Both the position numbers and the translations under genes were made by a program. Of a stretch of DNA of 64,000 nt, positions 26,101 through 35,272 are shown one piece after another. The notes under the pieces were generated by a model that was not told where the DNA came from, did no database searches, and worked only from the letters and a program-made list of their open reading frames with translations. Source of the DNA: Pseudomonas sp. Irchel 3A7 (GTDB lineage: Bacteria > Pseudomonadota > Gammaproteobacteria > Pseudomonadales > Pseudomonadaceae); assembly GCF_900187565.1 (NCBI RefSeq), contig NZ_FYED01000001.1, positions 524,009 to 588,008 of the forward strand, in the 5' to 3' direction. Position 1 is the stretch's first letter. Each line of letters begins with the position of its first letter.

Positions 26101-27839
26101 TATTCAATCCGTCGGTCAGTGGCGGTTGGATTCGACGCTGTAGTGGTGCGCAGGCTCTGCGCCAGTTCCACCAATTGCACGAACTCGCTGCGCAGGCCGA
26201 AGCGGTCGTCGCCCCGGGCACCACGGGCCAGCGCTTCGGTGTCCTTGAGGCTGAACTCGCCGGTGTAACGGCCGTCCTTGAGTTGTTGGGAAAACGCGGC
26301 GACGGCAGCGGCAAATCGAAGATCGTCACTGGCTGGTTTCGCGCTATCCGCGACGGGGCGCTCGATCAGGCGACTATTCCCACCTTCCGGCAGCTGATAT
26401 CGCACACGCAGCATCGCCAATTCCCCGTTCTTGTCGGAAACCGCAGCGCTCGCTTTACCGTAGCGCAACGGCTCCAACCAGCCCTTCTCGCCCGTGGGGA
26501 CAATTTCGTACAACGCCGTCACCGTATGCCCTGCCCCGATTTCACCGGCATCGACCTTGTCGTTACTGAAATCCTCACGCTTCAACGCGCGGTTTTCATA
26601 GCCCAGCAGGCGATATTCACTGACCTGCGCCGGATTGAATTCCACTTGCAGCTTCACGTTTTTCGCCACCACGGCGAGGGTCGAGCCGAGTTGATCCACC
26701 AGCACCTTGCGCGCTTCGCGCAGGTTGTCGATGTAGGCATAGTTGCCATCGCCGGCATCAGCCAGTTGTTCCATCAGCTGTTCATTGTAGTTATCCACAC
26801 CAAAACCGAGGGTGGTCAGGGATACGCCGGTCTTGCGTTTATCCACAGCCATTTGCTTGAGGCTGTCGAAGTCGCTGATGCCGACATTGAAGTCACCGTC
26901 AGTGGCCAGTAGCACGCGGTTGATGCCCTTGGGGATAAACGCCTGTTGCGCCATTTGGTAGGCCAGCTCGATGCCCGAAGCTCCGGCGGTGGAGCCGCCG
27001 GCGGTCAATTGGTCGATGGCGGTACGAATCTTCGCTTTGTCGCGTCCGGAAGTGGGCTCGAGCACCACGCGGGATTCGCCGGCGTAAACCACCAGCGACA
27101 CTCGATCCTGCTCGCGCAGTTGATCGACCAGCAATTTCAGCGTGCTTTTGACCAGCGGCAAGCCCTCGCGGCGGTCCATCGAGCCGGACACGTCCACCAG
27201 AAATACCAGGTTCGCCGGGGCTAATTGCGCCACCGCCCGGTCCGACGCCTTGATGCCGATGCGCAGCAAACGGGTATGCGGGTTCCACGGTGACGCCGCC
27301 AATTCGGTGGTCACGCCGAAAGGCGAGCCATCGGTGGGCAAGGCGTAGTCGTAAGGGAAGTAATTGACCATCTCCTCCAGCCGCACCGCCCCTTCCGGTG
27401 GCAGGCGTCCCTGGTTGAGCAAACGACGAACGTTGGCGTAGGCGCCGGTGTCGACATCGGCGCTGAAGGTCGAGACCGGCGCCTCGGTGACGCTGTGGAT
27501 CGGGTTGTCGGCCAAAGCCTGGTATTGCTCGCGCTGTTCGTCGCGATAGCCCTGTGGGTAAATGTCTTGTGGATAAGCCTCACCGGCAGGCATCGGCGCG
27601 AAACCGGCCATGGGTGCCGCGCGTACGCTGCGCTTGGCCACCGCGGCATCCGCCATGACGGTTTCGTGTTGCACCAAGGCTTCGGTTTTCAGTTCAGCCT
27701 TTGCCGGTGGCGGCACCACCGCAGACTCGGGTTTCGAAGAAACGCCGCAACCGGCAATCGCCAGCAACAACCCGGCGGCAAAACCCTGGGTGGCCGGACG
27801 GAGAAAATGCAGAGGGAGGGACTGCAGAGAAGGGAGCAT
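26100..27839 (-). CDS. VWA-domain lipoprotein (YfbK-like)
   Basis: A 579-residue lipoprotein with lipobox LLAIAGC. An N-terminal VWA-associated segment (HSVTEAPVSTFSADVDTGAYANVRRLL, then MVNYFPYDY) precedes a von Willebrand A domain with the MIDAS motif DVSGSMDRRE, TGGS-type loop GGSTAGASGI and LLATDGDFNVG. A C-terminal DUF3520-like region follows. Related to E. coli YfbK, function unknown. The ATG at 27839 (GAGGT upstream) is preferred; one ten codons earlier (27869) also has AGAGG. First gene of the operon with the ECF sigma factor. Confidence 0.82.
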   Translation of the reverse strand: MLPSLQSLPLHFLRPATQGFAAGLLLAIAGCGVSSKPESAVVPPPAKAELKTEALVQHETVMADAAVAKRSVRAAPMAGFAPMPAGEAYPQDIYPQGYRDEQREQYQALADNPIHSVTEAPVSTFSADVDTGAYANVRRLLNQGRLPPEGAVRLEEMVNYFPYDYALPTDGSPFGVTTELAASPWNPHTRLLRIGIKASDRAVAQLAPANLVFLVDVSGSMDRREGLPLVKSTLKLLVDQLREQDRVSLVVYAGESRVVLEPTSGRDKAKIRTAIDQLTAGGSTAGASGIELAYQMAQQAFIPKGINRVLLATDGDFNVGISDFDSLKQMAVDKRKTGVSLTTLGFGVDNYNEQLMEQLADAGDGNYAYIDNLREARKVLVDQLGSTLAVVAKNVKLQVEFNPAQVSEYRLLGYENRALKREDFSNDKVDAGEIGAGHTVTALYEIVPTGEKGWLEPLRYGKASAAVSDKNGELAMLRVRYQLPEGGNSRLIERPVADSAKPASDDLRFAAAVAAFSQQLKDGRYTGEFSLKDTEALARGARGDDRFGLRSEFVQLVELAQSLRTTTASNPTATDRRIE

Positions 27840-27926
27840 GGGGCTGACCTCAGGAGGAAATTGATCCATTCATCCTCTGAGACGGACAGCCCAAACGGTT
27901 CGGGTTAACCCATGCGAAAAAAATCT

Positions 27927-28490
27927 TCAGCGGTGATAACGCCGCACCACGCTGCTGTTTCTCAACACATGGCCTTTGATTTTTTCCAGGAACTGCGCAC
28001 GGGTCAGGCCGGCGGGCAAGGCATCCGGGGCCAGGTCCAGGGCGTAGAGCTGGATGATGTAATGGTGCGCGCTGTCGCCCACTGGCGGGCATGGCCCGAC
28101 ATAGCCCGTGGTGCCTTTGCTGTTCGTGCCGCCCACGCCTTCCAGCGCGGATTTGGCACCGACACCCGCCGGGATCTGGTGGGTGGTGGCCTTGATGCCG
28201 TAATGAACCCAATGATCGATGCCCTGCCCTTTCTGGCCATCCGGGTCGTGCATGACGATGGCATAGCTGAGCGTGCCGGCCGGACCGGCGTTCCAGTTCA
28301 GCGCCGGCGAAACATTGTGCCCGCCGCAACCCTGGGCATCGCTGGCGGCGGCCGAGGTGAACAAACGGTCATCCGATACACCCGGGATGTTCAGGGTGAA
28401 ACGTTCCTGAGCCGCCTGCGCCGGAAATTGCACGCAAAAGGCGACTGCTACGGCTGCCAGCCAAGGGTTCAGTGAGGTCAATCGGGTCAT
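27927..28490 (-). CDS. YbhB/YbcL-family (PEBP-like) exported protein
   Basis: A 187-residue phosphatidylethanolamine-binding-protein homologue. The signal peptide ends FPAQAAQ. The ligand-site motifs are present: GGHNVSPALNW, VMHDPDGQKGQGIDHWVHYGI and GYVGPCPPVGDSAHHY. Bacterial members have no firm function. The ATG at 28490 is chosen because the signal peptide starts there. Confidence 0.85.
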   Translation of the reverse strand: MTRLTSLNPWLAAVAVAFCVQFPAQAAQERFTLNIPGVSDDRLFTSAAASDAQGCGGHNVSPALNWNAGPAGTLSYAIVMHDPDGQKGQGIDHWVHYGIKATTHQIPAGVGAKSALEGVGGTNSKGTTGYVGPCPPVGDSAHHYIIQLYALDLAPDALPAGLTRAQFLEKIKGHVLRNSSVVRRYHR

Positions 28491-28629
28491 TCCAGAGCAC
28501 CATAAGCGGATGGGGCCGTCGTCGGCGTGCAAACTATAGCCGGACCGTTCGTGCCTTGGCACCGGGATTTGGCTGAACCTCAAATTTGGGGCCAGACTCT
28601 TAAATGAAACGCTTGCCTGGAGAGCGATC

Positions 28630-30153
28630 ATGATCCTGCATCGCGTCGCCCGTTTCGCAGATATTCCTGAAAATCGTGGTCTTGAAGTCAAGATCGAGGA
28701 CAGCAAAATCCTGCTGTTGAAGGTCGGCGACCAATTGCGCGCCTATCAAGGCGAATGCCCTCATGCCGGAGCGCCGCTGGCCGAAGGCGCGCTTTGCAAC
28801 GGACGACTGACCTGTCCGTGGCACAAGGCGCAGTTTCGCATCGAGGACGGCGGGTTGTGCGAACCACCAGCCCTCGACAGCCTCAAGCGCTACCCGCTCG
28901 AAGTGCGTGACGGCGAGGTCTGGGTGGGCGATCAGCCGTTGGTGGATGCGCACACGCCCCCGGCCGACGACGAGCGGACCTTTGTGATTGTCGGCGCCGG
29001 CGCTGCAGGCACGGCCGCGGCAGCGGCGCTGCGGGAGAAAGGCTTCGGTGGCCGGGTATTGTTGATTGACCGCGAAAACGCTGCCGGTTACGACCGTACG
29101 GTATTAAGCAAATTCGTGATTTCCGGAGAAACGCCGCCGGACGACGTCCCAACCCTGCGCGATGAAGCGTTTTATAAAGAGCAACGCATTGAGCGGATCA
29201 ATGCGGATGTAGTGAGCCTGGATTCCACCCACCGAACACTGCGGCTCAGCGATGGCCAATCGCTTGATTATGACGCCGTACTGCTGGCAACCGGCGGCAC
29301 ACCAAAAACGCTCGAACTGCCCGGTGCCGACCTGCCGCAAGTGTTTGTTTTACGCTCAAGGGACCATGCACAGCGGATTCTGAAAAGCGCCAAACCCGGT
29401 CAGCGGGCGGTGATCATCGGCGATAGCTTCATCGCCATGGAGTCCGCTTCGTCCCTGCGCCAATATGGCCTCGACGTCACTGTCCTGGCCCGTCAGCCGG
29501 TGCCTTTCGCCAAACAGTTCGGCGAAACCGTCGGCAAGGCGATTCTTGCCCTGCATCAAGCCAATGGCGTGGTGTTTAGTACCGAGGGCGAAGCCACGCA
29601 GATCGAAGGCGTGAACAAGGTTGATGCCGTGCGCCTGGACAATGGCCAACGGTTACCGGCGGACCTGGTGCTGGTGGGCATTGGCGTGAGCCCGGCGACC
29701 GGGGCGTTTACCGATTTGCCGAAGGAAAAGGACCACTCGCTGTGCGTCGACGGCGGCATGCGCGTGACCGATGGACTTTGGGCGGCTGGTGATATCGTCA
29801 CCTTCCCGCTCAACGGGCAGCGGGTACGGATCGAACACTGGCGCCTGGCTCAACAACAGGCACGCATCGCCGCCGCGAACATGCTCGGGGGCGATGAGCA
29901 TTACCTCGACGTACCGTACTTCTGGACCTGGCACTTCGGCAAGAACTACGACTACCTCGGCCACGCCGAGGCGTGGGACGAAGTCGAATTCAAGGGTGAT
30001 CCGTTCAATCCACCCTTTATCGGGCTGTTCGGCAAGAACGGCGTGGTGACGGCAGCCGTGGCCTGCGATGAAGAGCGGACCATGGCGATGCTCGCCGAGC
30101 GGATGAAGCAGCCGTTGTCAGTGGATGAGGGGTGGCGGTTGATTCGCGGGTAA
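28630..30153 (+). CDS. Rieske-FAD oxidoreductase (AIFM3-like)
   Basis: A 507-residue fusion. The N-terminal Rieske [2Fe-2S] domain (1-105) has CPHAG (Cys44, His46) and CPWHKAQF (Cys63, His66). The C-terminal part is an FAD/NAD(P)H reductase with FVIVGAGAAGTAAAAALRE (FAD), a central NAD fold (RAVIIGDSFIAMESASSLRQ) and GLWAAGDIVTFP near 385-400, then a reductase C-terminal domain. It resembles ferredoxin-reductase components of dioxygenases; the electron acceptor is unknown. Confidence 0.88.
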   Translation: MILHRVARFADIPENRGLEVKIEDSKILLLKVGDQLRAYQGECPHAGAPLAEGALCNGRLTCPWHKAQFRIEDGGLCEPPALDSLKRYPLEVRDGEVWVGDQPLVDAHTPPADDERTFVIVGAGAAGTAAAAALREKGFGGRVLLIDRENAAGYDRTVLSKFVISGETPPDDVPTLRDEAFYKEQRIERINADVVSLDSTHRTLRLSDGQSLDYDAVLLATGGTPKTLELPGADLPQVFVLRSRDHAQRILKSAKPGQRAVIIGDSFIAMESASSLRQYGLDVTVLARQPVPFAKQFGETVGKAILALHQANGVVFSTEGEATQIEGVNKVDAVRLDNGQRLPADLVLVGIGVSPATGAFTDLPKEKDHSLCVDGGMRVTDGLWAAGDIVTFPLNGQRVRIEHWRLAQQQARIAAANMLGGDEHYLDVPYFWTWHFGKNYDYLGHAEAWDEVEFKGDPFNPPFIGLFGKNGVVTAAVACDEERTMAMLAERMKQPLSVDEGWRLIRG

Positions 30154-30173
30154 ATCACGATCCAGGACAGCAA

Positions 30174-30210
30174 AACGCCCGGCGTCTGCATTGCGCAAAA
30201 GCCGGGCGTT
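30174..30210. terminator. Bidirectional terminator between convergent genes
   Basis: AACGCCCGG/CCGGGCGTT 9-bp stem with A/T-rich flanks, between the Rieske oxidoreductase and DUF945 genes. Confidence 0.82.
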
Positions 30211-30228
30211 TCTATTCAAGCAGTGGTT

Positions 30229-31734
30229 TTACTGCACTTCGCCAGCGCCACCAAACTTGCTCATCAAGAAACCGACAAATTCTTCGAGGGTCATTTTCTG
30301 GCCGTTGAAATCCACCTGATTGTTGGTGTAGTGCAGCTTGGTGACGATGTTGTTGCCTTCCAGTTTCGCCAACTGCGAACCGACGGCCATGCTGCTGAAC
30401 ATGTCGGCCGTGGCGGTGGCCTGATCGGCGATCAACTTGGCGTCGGTCTGACCATCGATTTGCGACTGCACGGTGAGCACGTCAACGATCATCGGCTTGG
30501 ACACTTGCAGATTGAAATCCAGCAACGCGATCAACTGCTGGACCAGTTGATCGGCCGGCAGGTCGATCGCTTGTGGCTTGGTCAAGTCGAGCACCAGGTT
30601 GGCGCGGCTTTCGCCATTGGCAGTGTTGAACGACAGGTTCTCCAAAGCTACCTGCGGACCGGCCGCGAGCAATTGCTCCAGATGGGTCTTGAGCTGGGTC
30701 TCTTCGGCTTCGGTCAGCTGAAGCTCCGGCGCCGGTTGACCCGCCTCGGTCGCCTCGGCGACAGCCTCCTCGTACGGCTGCAGTTTGGTCTGGTAGATCT
30801 GCATCAACGCCATGGTGGAAGGAATGTCGAGGTTCTTCAGGCTCAGGGCCATCTGCGCAGAACCGACAGCCTTGCCGTTGAGGGACACCTCACCAATCTT
30901 GTAATCGGCACGCCCGGAGGCGTTGGTCCCCGATTCCGAGGTCTGGTTCTTCATTTCGAATTTTTTTAAGCCCAGCACCGACTGTTTCGGGCCAAAGGTG
31001 GTTTGGCTGTTGCTCAGCTCGACCGTGTTTTCACCGGTGTAGTAACCGTAGGTACTTTTGCTCAGGTTGCTGGCCAGGGTCAGGCCACTCAACTCCACCT
31101 GCACCGGTGTCTGGTCTTCGGCGACAGTGGTCAGCTTCAGGCTGTCCATGTAGCCGTCGGCCTTGACCTTCTGCGCCTGGGCACTGGCCGCGACGTCGAC
31201 TTTCAGGCCGGAGAACTTCATGCTGGATTTGTCGTCCAGTGCTGTTTCCAGCGGCAGCAATTCAAGCGTGCCGTTGGTGGAATTGTCGTAGCCGATGTTG
31301 ACCACGCCTTTGAGTGGCGACGCATCCTTGGTAGCGGCGAACCATTTTTCCGTGAGCGGCGTTTTTGCAAGTGTGTAATGACTGGTGGCCATGACCGGCA
31401 ACCACTTGAGCGAGACCAGGCGCGAGAATGGCAGCGGGCCGTGTTCGAGGCGATCGACGAACAGCAACTCGACCGGTACCTCGCCGAACATTTCGCCTTC
31501 AGCCTTGAGGCGATAGTGCGCCGTGCTGCTGAATACGTGGCGCTCCAGCGACACCAGCTCCACCGTCGCCGTGCCCTTGTGCCCCACCAGCGCGGCCTGC
31601 AATTGCTGGTTGGCGTCCGCCAGGGAGGTGTTCAGTACACTTTCGATCTTGGTGCCGGTGTACCACGCACCGCCGACGCTGATTGCGCCGATGGCGACAA
31701 CGATTCCCAGAAGCACGCCTGCAGATTTATTCAT
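30229..31734 (-). CDS. YdgA-family (DUF945) protein
   Basis: A 501-residue protein with an N-terminal signal anchor (GVLLGIVVAIGAISVGGAWYTG) and a long body typical of DUF945: alternating beta segments such as VELVSLERHVFSSTAHYRL, KFSGLKVDVAASA and LSLKNLDIPSTMALMQIYQ. E. coli YdgA is an inner-membrane protein of unknown function, with the body facing the periplasm. The ATG at 31734 is taken; an in-frame TTG five codons earlier is unlikely. Confidence 0.85.
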   Translation of the reverse strand: MNKSAGVLLGIVVAIGAISVGGAWYTGTKIESVLNTSLADANQQLQAALVGHKGTATVELVSLERHVFSSTAHYRLKAEGEMFGEVPVELLFVDRLEHGPLPFSRLVSLKWLPVMATSHYTLAKTPLTEKWFAATKDASPLKGVVNIGYDNSTNGTLELLPLETALDDKSSMKFSGLKVDVAASAQAQKVKADGYMDSLKLTTVAEDQTPVQVELSGLTLASNLSKSTYGYYTGENTVELSNSQTTFGPKQSVLGLKKFEMKNQTSESGTNASGRADYKIGEVSLNGKAVGSAQMALSLKNLDIPSTMALMQIYQTKLQPYEEAVAEATEAGQPAPELQLTEAEETQLKTHLEQLLAAGPQVALENLSFNTANGESRANLVLDLTKPQAIDLPADQLVQQLIALLDFNLQVSKPMIVDVLTVQSQIDGQTDAKLIADQATATADMFSSMAVGSQLAKLEGNNIVTKLHYTNNQVDFNGQKMTLEEFVGFLMSKFGGAGEVQ

Positions 31735-31917
31735 GAATGACCCGATCAATGTCCGTTGTTGAAGGTGTGGTCGTCTTCCCTGAACCCATGACGGGTTGCG
31801 GTCACGACTGCGCTTGAAGTGGGGAGCAGATTAGCATCAGGCGCAGGGGGCGGCCCAATGATTAAAGGTGAAAGAGTGTCATAGGCGGGTAAAGATTCTG
31901 GTGCTCATGCGATCGCC

Positions 31918-31983
31918 TTCGCGAGCAGGCTCGCTCCCACATTTGGAATGCAATCCCCTGTGGGAGCGAGCCTGCTCGCGAAA
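31918..31983. repeat. BIME (paired REP)
   Basis: TTCGCGAGCAGGCTCGCTCC and inverted copy with a spacer near-identical in length to the one at 294-360. Confidence 0.88.
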
Positions 31984-32005
31984 GCGTCAGTCCAGGCACT
32001 TCGGA

Positions 32006-32641
32006 TCAGGAATACTGTACTTCGATCTCATCCAGCTGATGATCAAAGGTTTTGAGCCGCGCGGTCCAGGTGTACACCAGCACTTCAAAATCCCGATTGA
32101 TCACCGCCCCGCCCGTCACTTCCCCACGGGGGTCGCAGAAGTCCAGTTGATAGCGCTCACGAGCCATGGCGGTGGCGACATCGGCCAGTTCCCGGGCGTT
32201 GTTGAGCCAGTGCCGACCGTCGTCGGCCACTTGTTTGTCCAGCTCCAGGCATTGCTTCTTCAGGGTTTCGAGGCTCTTTTCCAGCGGCGTGCCAGTGAGC
32301 TCGCCCATGACTTCCTGGAACGTGCGCCCCGGTTGCCAGTAACTGCCCCAGAAATAGCGGTCGAACACCGTTTCGACACGACGCAACGCCACCTTGGTGT
32401 CCCAGATCAGCACCAGGGTCTTGCCTTGTTCGAGTTGCCTTTTTTTGATCCGCTGCGTCTGGACGGACGCCCAGGCCACCACCGCGATGGACATCACGGC
32501 GATCAGCGCGGCGGCACTGTCGAGAAATACCATCGCCTTGTCGATCTGGTGGGCCAGCATGATGCCGTAGAAATAGGTCGCCGTGAGCAGCACCAACGCC
32601 ACGACGGCACACCAGAAGCCGAGAGCATAAGGGTTTTTCAT
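32006..32641 (-). CDS. Membrane protein of unknown function
   Basis: A 211-residue protein. Two transmembrane helices near 8-28 and 39-59 are followed by a cytoplasmic domain rich in charged helices (WDTKVALRRVETVFDRYFWGSYW, LEKSLETLKKQCLELDKQ). No family is recognised. The ATG at 32641 has GGGGAAACC upstream. It lies downstream of an efflux operon on the same strand (92-bp gap) and might be its last member. Confidence 0.6.
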   Translation of the reverse strand: MKNPYALGFWCAVVALVLLTATYFYGIMLAHQIDKAMVFLDSAAALIAVMSIAVVAWASVQTQRIKKRQLEQGKTLVLIWDTKVALRRVETVFDRYFWGSYWQPGRTFQEVMGELTGTPLEKSLETLKKQCLELDKQVADDGRHWLNNARELADVATAMARERYQLDFCDPRGEVTGGAVINRDFEVLVYTWTARLKTFDHQLDEIEVQYS

Positions 32642-32733
32642 TATTGGTTTCCCCATGACCTGCGCAAGCCTTGTGCGAAGCAAGGGCGTTTTTCACGAAC
32701 GCCCTTTCAACACTTCAAAGCATAGCAACGGCC

Positions 32734-34182
32734 TCAGGGTTTGCCGGAGTTCGACGCTTGCGTTCGTCCGCTTTCCCAACCGCCACCCAGGGCCAGGAAC
32801 AAATCGATCTGGCTCGTCGCAACCTGAGTGTTCGCAGCGGCCAGTTGTGCCGTGACGTCGGTGTAGGTACGGGTCGCTTGCAGGTCCGCCAGGAACGACG
32901 CGCGGCCGGCCTGGAAGAAACGGTGAGTCTGATCGGCGGCCAGTTTCGCCGATTGCTCGGCGTCCGCCAGGGCCTCACGGCGTTGCAGCAACGCTGAGTA
33001 CTGGGCCAGGCCGGTCTGGGCTTCACGAATGGCGTTGAGTACCACGCCGTCGAAATGTGCCAGTGCGCCTTGAGTGGCCGCTTCGGCCTCGCGGATACGC
33101 GCGCGGGCGCCGTTGGTCGGCACCGTCCAGGTCAGCGAGGGTCCAAAGCCCCAGCGGTTGGTGGACGGCTCGCCGAGGTTATCCAGGATACCGATGGTAC
33201 CGACGGTCGCGCCGATGCTGATGTCCGGGTACAGCTGACCCGTAGCAACGCCGATGGTGGCGGTCGCAGCCGCCAGTCGGCGCTCAGCCTGCCGTACGTC
33301 GGGACGCCGCTTGAGCAAGGCCGCACCATCCCCCACCGGCATCAATCGGGCAATTTTCGGCAGTTCGGCGCAGCTGTCGGTCCCGGCAGGCAATTGACCC
33401 ACCGGTTTGGCCAACAGCATCGACAAGCGGAACAGTCCGGCCTGGCGCGCCGCCTCATAACGCGGCATGTCGGCGCGCAGGGATTTGAATTGGGTTTGCG
33501 AACGGGTGACCTGGGTTTCATCGCCGCGCCCGGCATCGCGCAGACGTTGAATCAGCGTGGTGCTCTGGGCCTGCAGGTCGAGGGAGTGCTGGGCGATTTC
33601 CCGCTCTTCGTTGGCTGCGCACACTTGCGTGTAGGCGCGTACCACGTCGGCCACCAGGGTGATGCGTGCAGTATCGGCCGCGGCTTGCGTCGCATCGGCA
33701 TTGGCCTTGGCCGCTTCGATGCCGCGCTGCAAGGTGCCGAACAGGTCGAACTGGTACGAGGCGCTGATGCCGATGTCACCGATGTTGGCCACCGGTACTT
33801 TTTCCGGCAAGAGGAACGCTTCGCCGGATTCCTGCAAGCGTTGGGCACCCATCTTCACACCGGCGCTCCAGCCGCCCGCCGCCTCGGCTTCGTCGACCTG
33901 GGCGCGAGCCCGCAGCAGGTTCGCCGCCGCCACGCGCAAGTCAGTATTGGACGCCATGGCTTGCTGAACCAGCTGGTCGAGCCGCGGGTCGTTGTACAGG
34001 CGCCACCAATCGGCAGGCACCGGTGCCGAAACCACCGGCTTGCCGTCGACCGCCAGTTCACCCTGCAAGTCTTCACGGTGGATGGCCGCTTCTTCGGGCA
34101 AGTGATAGTCCGGCCCGACCACCTGGCACGCCGACAACAGCAGGCCCAATCCGGCGACCGCTAAAACCGAGGCCTGGCTCAT
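32734..34182 (-). CDS. Outer-membrane efflux lipoprotein (NodT family)
   Basis: TolC-like outer-membrane factor of 482 residues. Lipobox LLLSAC with Cys19. Two homologous coiled-coil repeats contain DWWRLYNDPRLDQLVQQAM, LRVAAANLLRARAQVDEAEA and AEQSAKLAADQTHRFFQAGRASFLADLQ. It forms the exit duct for the MFS/FUSC-type pump encoded upstream. Last of five genes joined by 4-bp overlaps. Confidence 0.9.
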   Translation of the reverse strand: MSQASVLAVAGLGLLLSACQVVGPDYHLPEEAAIHREDLQGELAVDGKPVVSAPVPADWWRLYNDPRLDQLVQQAMASNTDLRVAAANLLRARAQVDEAEAAGGWSAGVKMGAQRLQESGEAFLLPEKVPVANIGDIGISASYQFDLFGTLQRGIEAAKANADATQAAADTARITLVADVVRAYTQVCAANEEREIAQHSLDLQAQSTTLIQRLRDAGRGDETQVTRSQTQFKSLRADMPRYEAARQAGLFRLSMLLAKPVGQLPAGTDSCAELPKIARLMPVGDGAALLKRRPDVRQAERRLAAATATIGVATGQLYPDISIGATVGTIGILDNLGEPSTNRWGFGPSLTWTVPTNGARARIREAEAATQGALAHFDGVVLNAIREAQTGLAQYSALLQRREALADAEQSAKLAADQTHRFFQAGRASFLADLQATRTYTDVTAQLAAANTQVATSQIDLFLALGGGWESGRTQASNSGKP

Positions 34183-35066
34183 TGCGCCTGCCCCCGGGCC
34201 TGATCATCAATGATCGACACCGTGGCGGTGCGCCCGGCGATCATGCGGAAATCCGCCGGCACGTCATCGAAGGCGATCCGCACCGGAATCCGCTGGGCCA
34301 GCCGCACCCAACTGAACGCCGGATTGACGTTGGGCAACAGGTTGCTGCCGCTGGTGCGGTCGCGGTCTTCGATACCGGCGACGATACTTTCGACGTGGCC
34401 GCGCAGCCGCGCACGGTCTCCGATCACACGGATGTCGACGCTTTGGCCGACATGAATGCCGTCCAGCTTGGTTTCTTCGAAATAGCCGTCGATGTGGAAA
34501 GAGTTGCTGTCGACCACTGACAACACCGGCCGCCCTGCACTGACAAACTCCTGGGTACGCGGCGCGCGGTCGTTGACGTAACCGTCCACCGGGCTGCGGA
34601 TCACCGAGCGATCAAGGTTGAGCTGAGCGCTGTCCACCGCCACCTGAGCTTCCATCAACGCCACTTGGGCACGGGCCACCCGCGACTGGCTTTCCTCCAG
34701 TTGCTCGCCCGGCACCAGATTACCGAGGCCCTTGTTGCGCTTGGCTTCACGCTGGGCCTGGGCCAGGGTTTCTTCGCGGTCGGCCACCGCCGCTTTTGCC
34801 TGGCGCAGGGCCAGCTTGAAGCGGTCCTGGTCAATGCTGAACAGCACCTGCCCTCGCTTGACCATTTGGTTATCGCGTACTTCCACCTGCTGGATCAGTC
34901 CGGACACGTCCGGCGCGATCTGCACGATGTCGGCACGGATGTGCCCGTCGCGGGTCCAGGGGGCAAACATGTAATACATCACCATGCGCCAGACCACGAC
35001 AACGGCGAAGCTCACGATCAACAGGGTCAGGACCACGCGACCGATGGTCAATAAAGGTTTTTTCAT
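34179..35066 (-). CDS. Periplasmic adaptor (HlyD/AaeA-like)
   Basis: Membrane-fusion protein of 295 residues. One N-terminal membrane helix (about 8-30), then the barrel-sandwich motif APDVSGLIQQVEVRDNQMVKRGQVLFSID, an alpha-hairpin (residues 75-145) and IRSPVDGYVNDRAPRTQEFVSAGRPVLSVVD. It links the FUSC-type inner-membrane pump to the outer-membrane lipoprotein. AaeA is the nearest characterised type. Confidence 0.9.
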   Translation of the reverse strand: MKKPLLTIGRVVLTLLIVSFAVVVVWRMVMYYMFAPWTRDGHIRADIVQIAPDVSGLIQQVEVRDNQMVKRGQVLFSIDQDRFKLALRQAKAAVADREETLAQAQREAKRNKGLGNLVPGEQLEESQSRVARAQVALMEAQVAVDSAQLNLDRSVIRSPVDGYVNDRAPRTQEFVSAGRPVLSVVDSNSFHIDGYFEETKLDGIHVGQSVDIRVIGDRARLRGHVESIVAGIEDRDRTSGSNLLPNVNPAFSWVRLAQRIPVRIAFDDVPADFRMIAGRTATVSIIDDQARGQAQ

Positions 35067-35272
35067 GTCATCAGGTATCGACTGAGTGAGTCCACCACGC
35101 CAAGCAGCAAAGCGTAGAGAGCCACGTTAAACAATGCCCGGTGCCAGACCAGACGGTAAAAGTGCAGGCGCGTCAGTACCCCATGCACCAGCAGGTACAA
35201 CACGTACGTAAAGCCCATCAGCACCAGCAGCGTAGGCAGGAACACCCCGCTGATATCCAGATCACCGATCAT
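35063..35272 (-). CDS. DUF1656 (AaeX-like) small membrane protein
   Basis: A 69-residue protein with two hydrophobic helices. It starts IGDLDISGVFLPTLLVLMGFTYVLYLLVHGVL, the DUF1656 pattern. AaeX has the same place in the aaeXAB operon. Overlaps by 4 bp with genes on both sides. Confidence 0.85.
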   Translation of the reverse strand: MIGDLDISGVFLPTLLVLMGFTYVLYLLVHGVLTRLHFYRLVWHRALFNVALYALLLGVVDSLSRYLMT

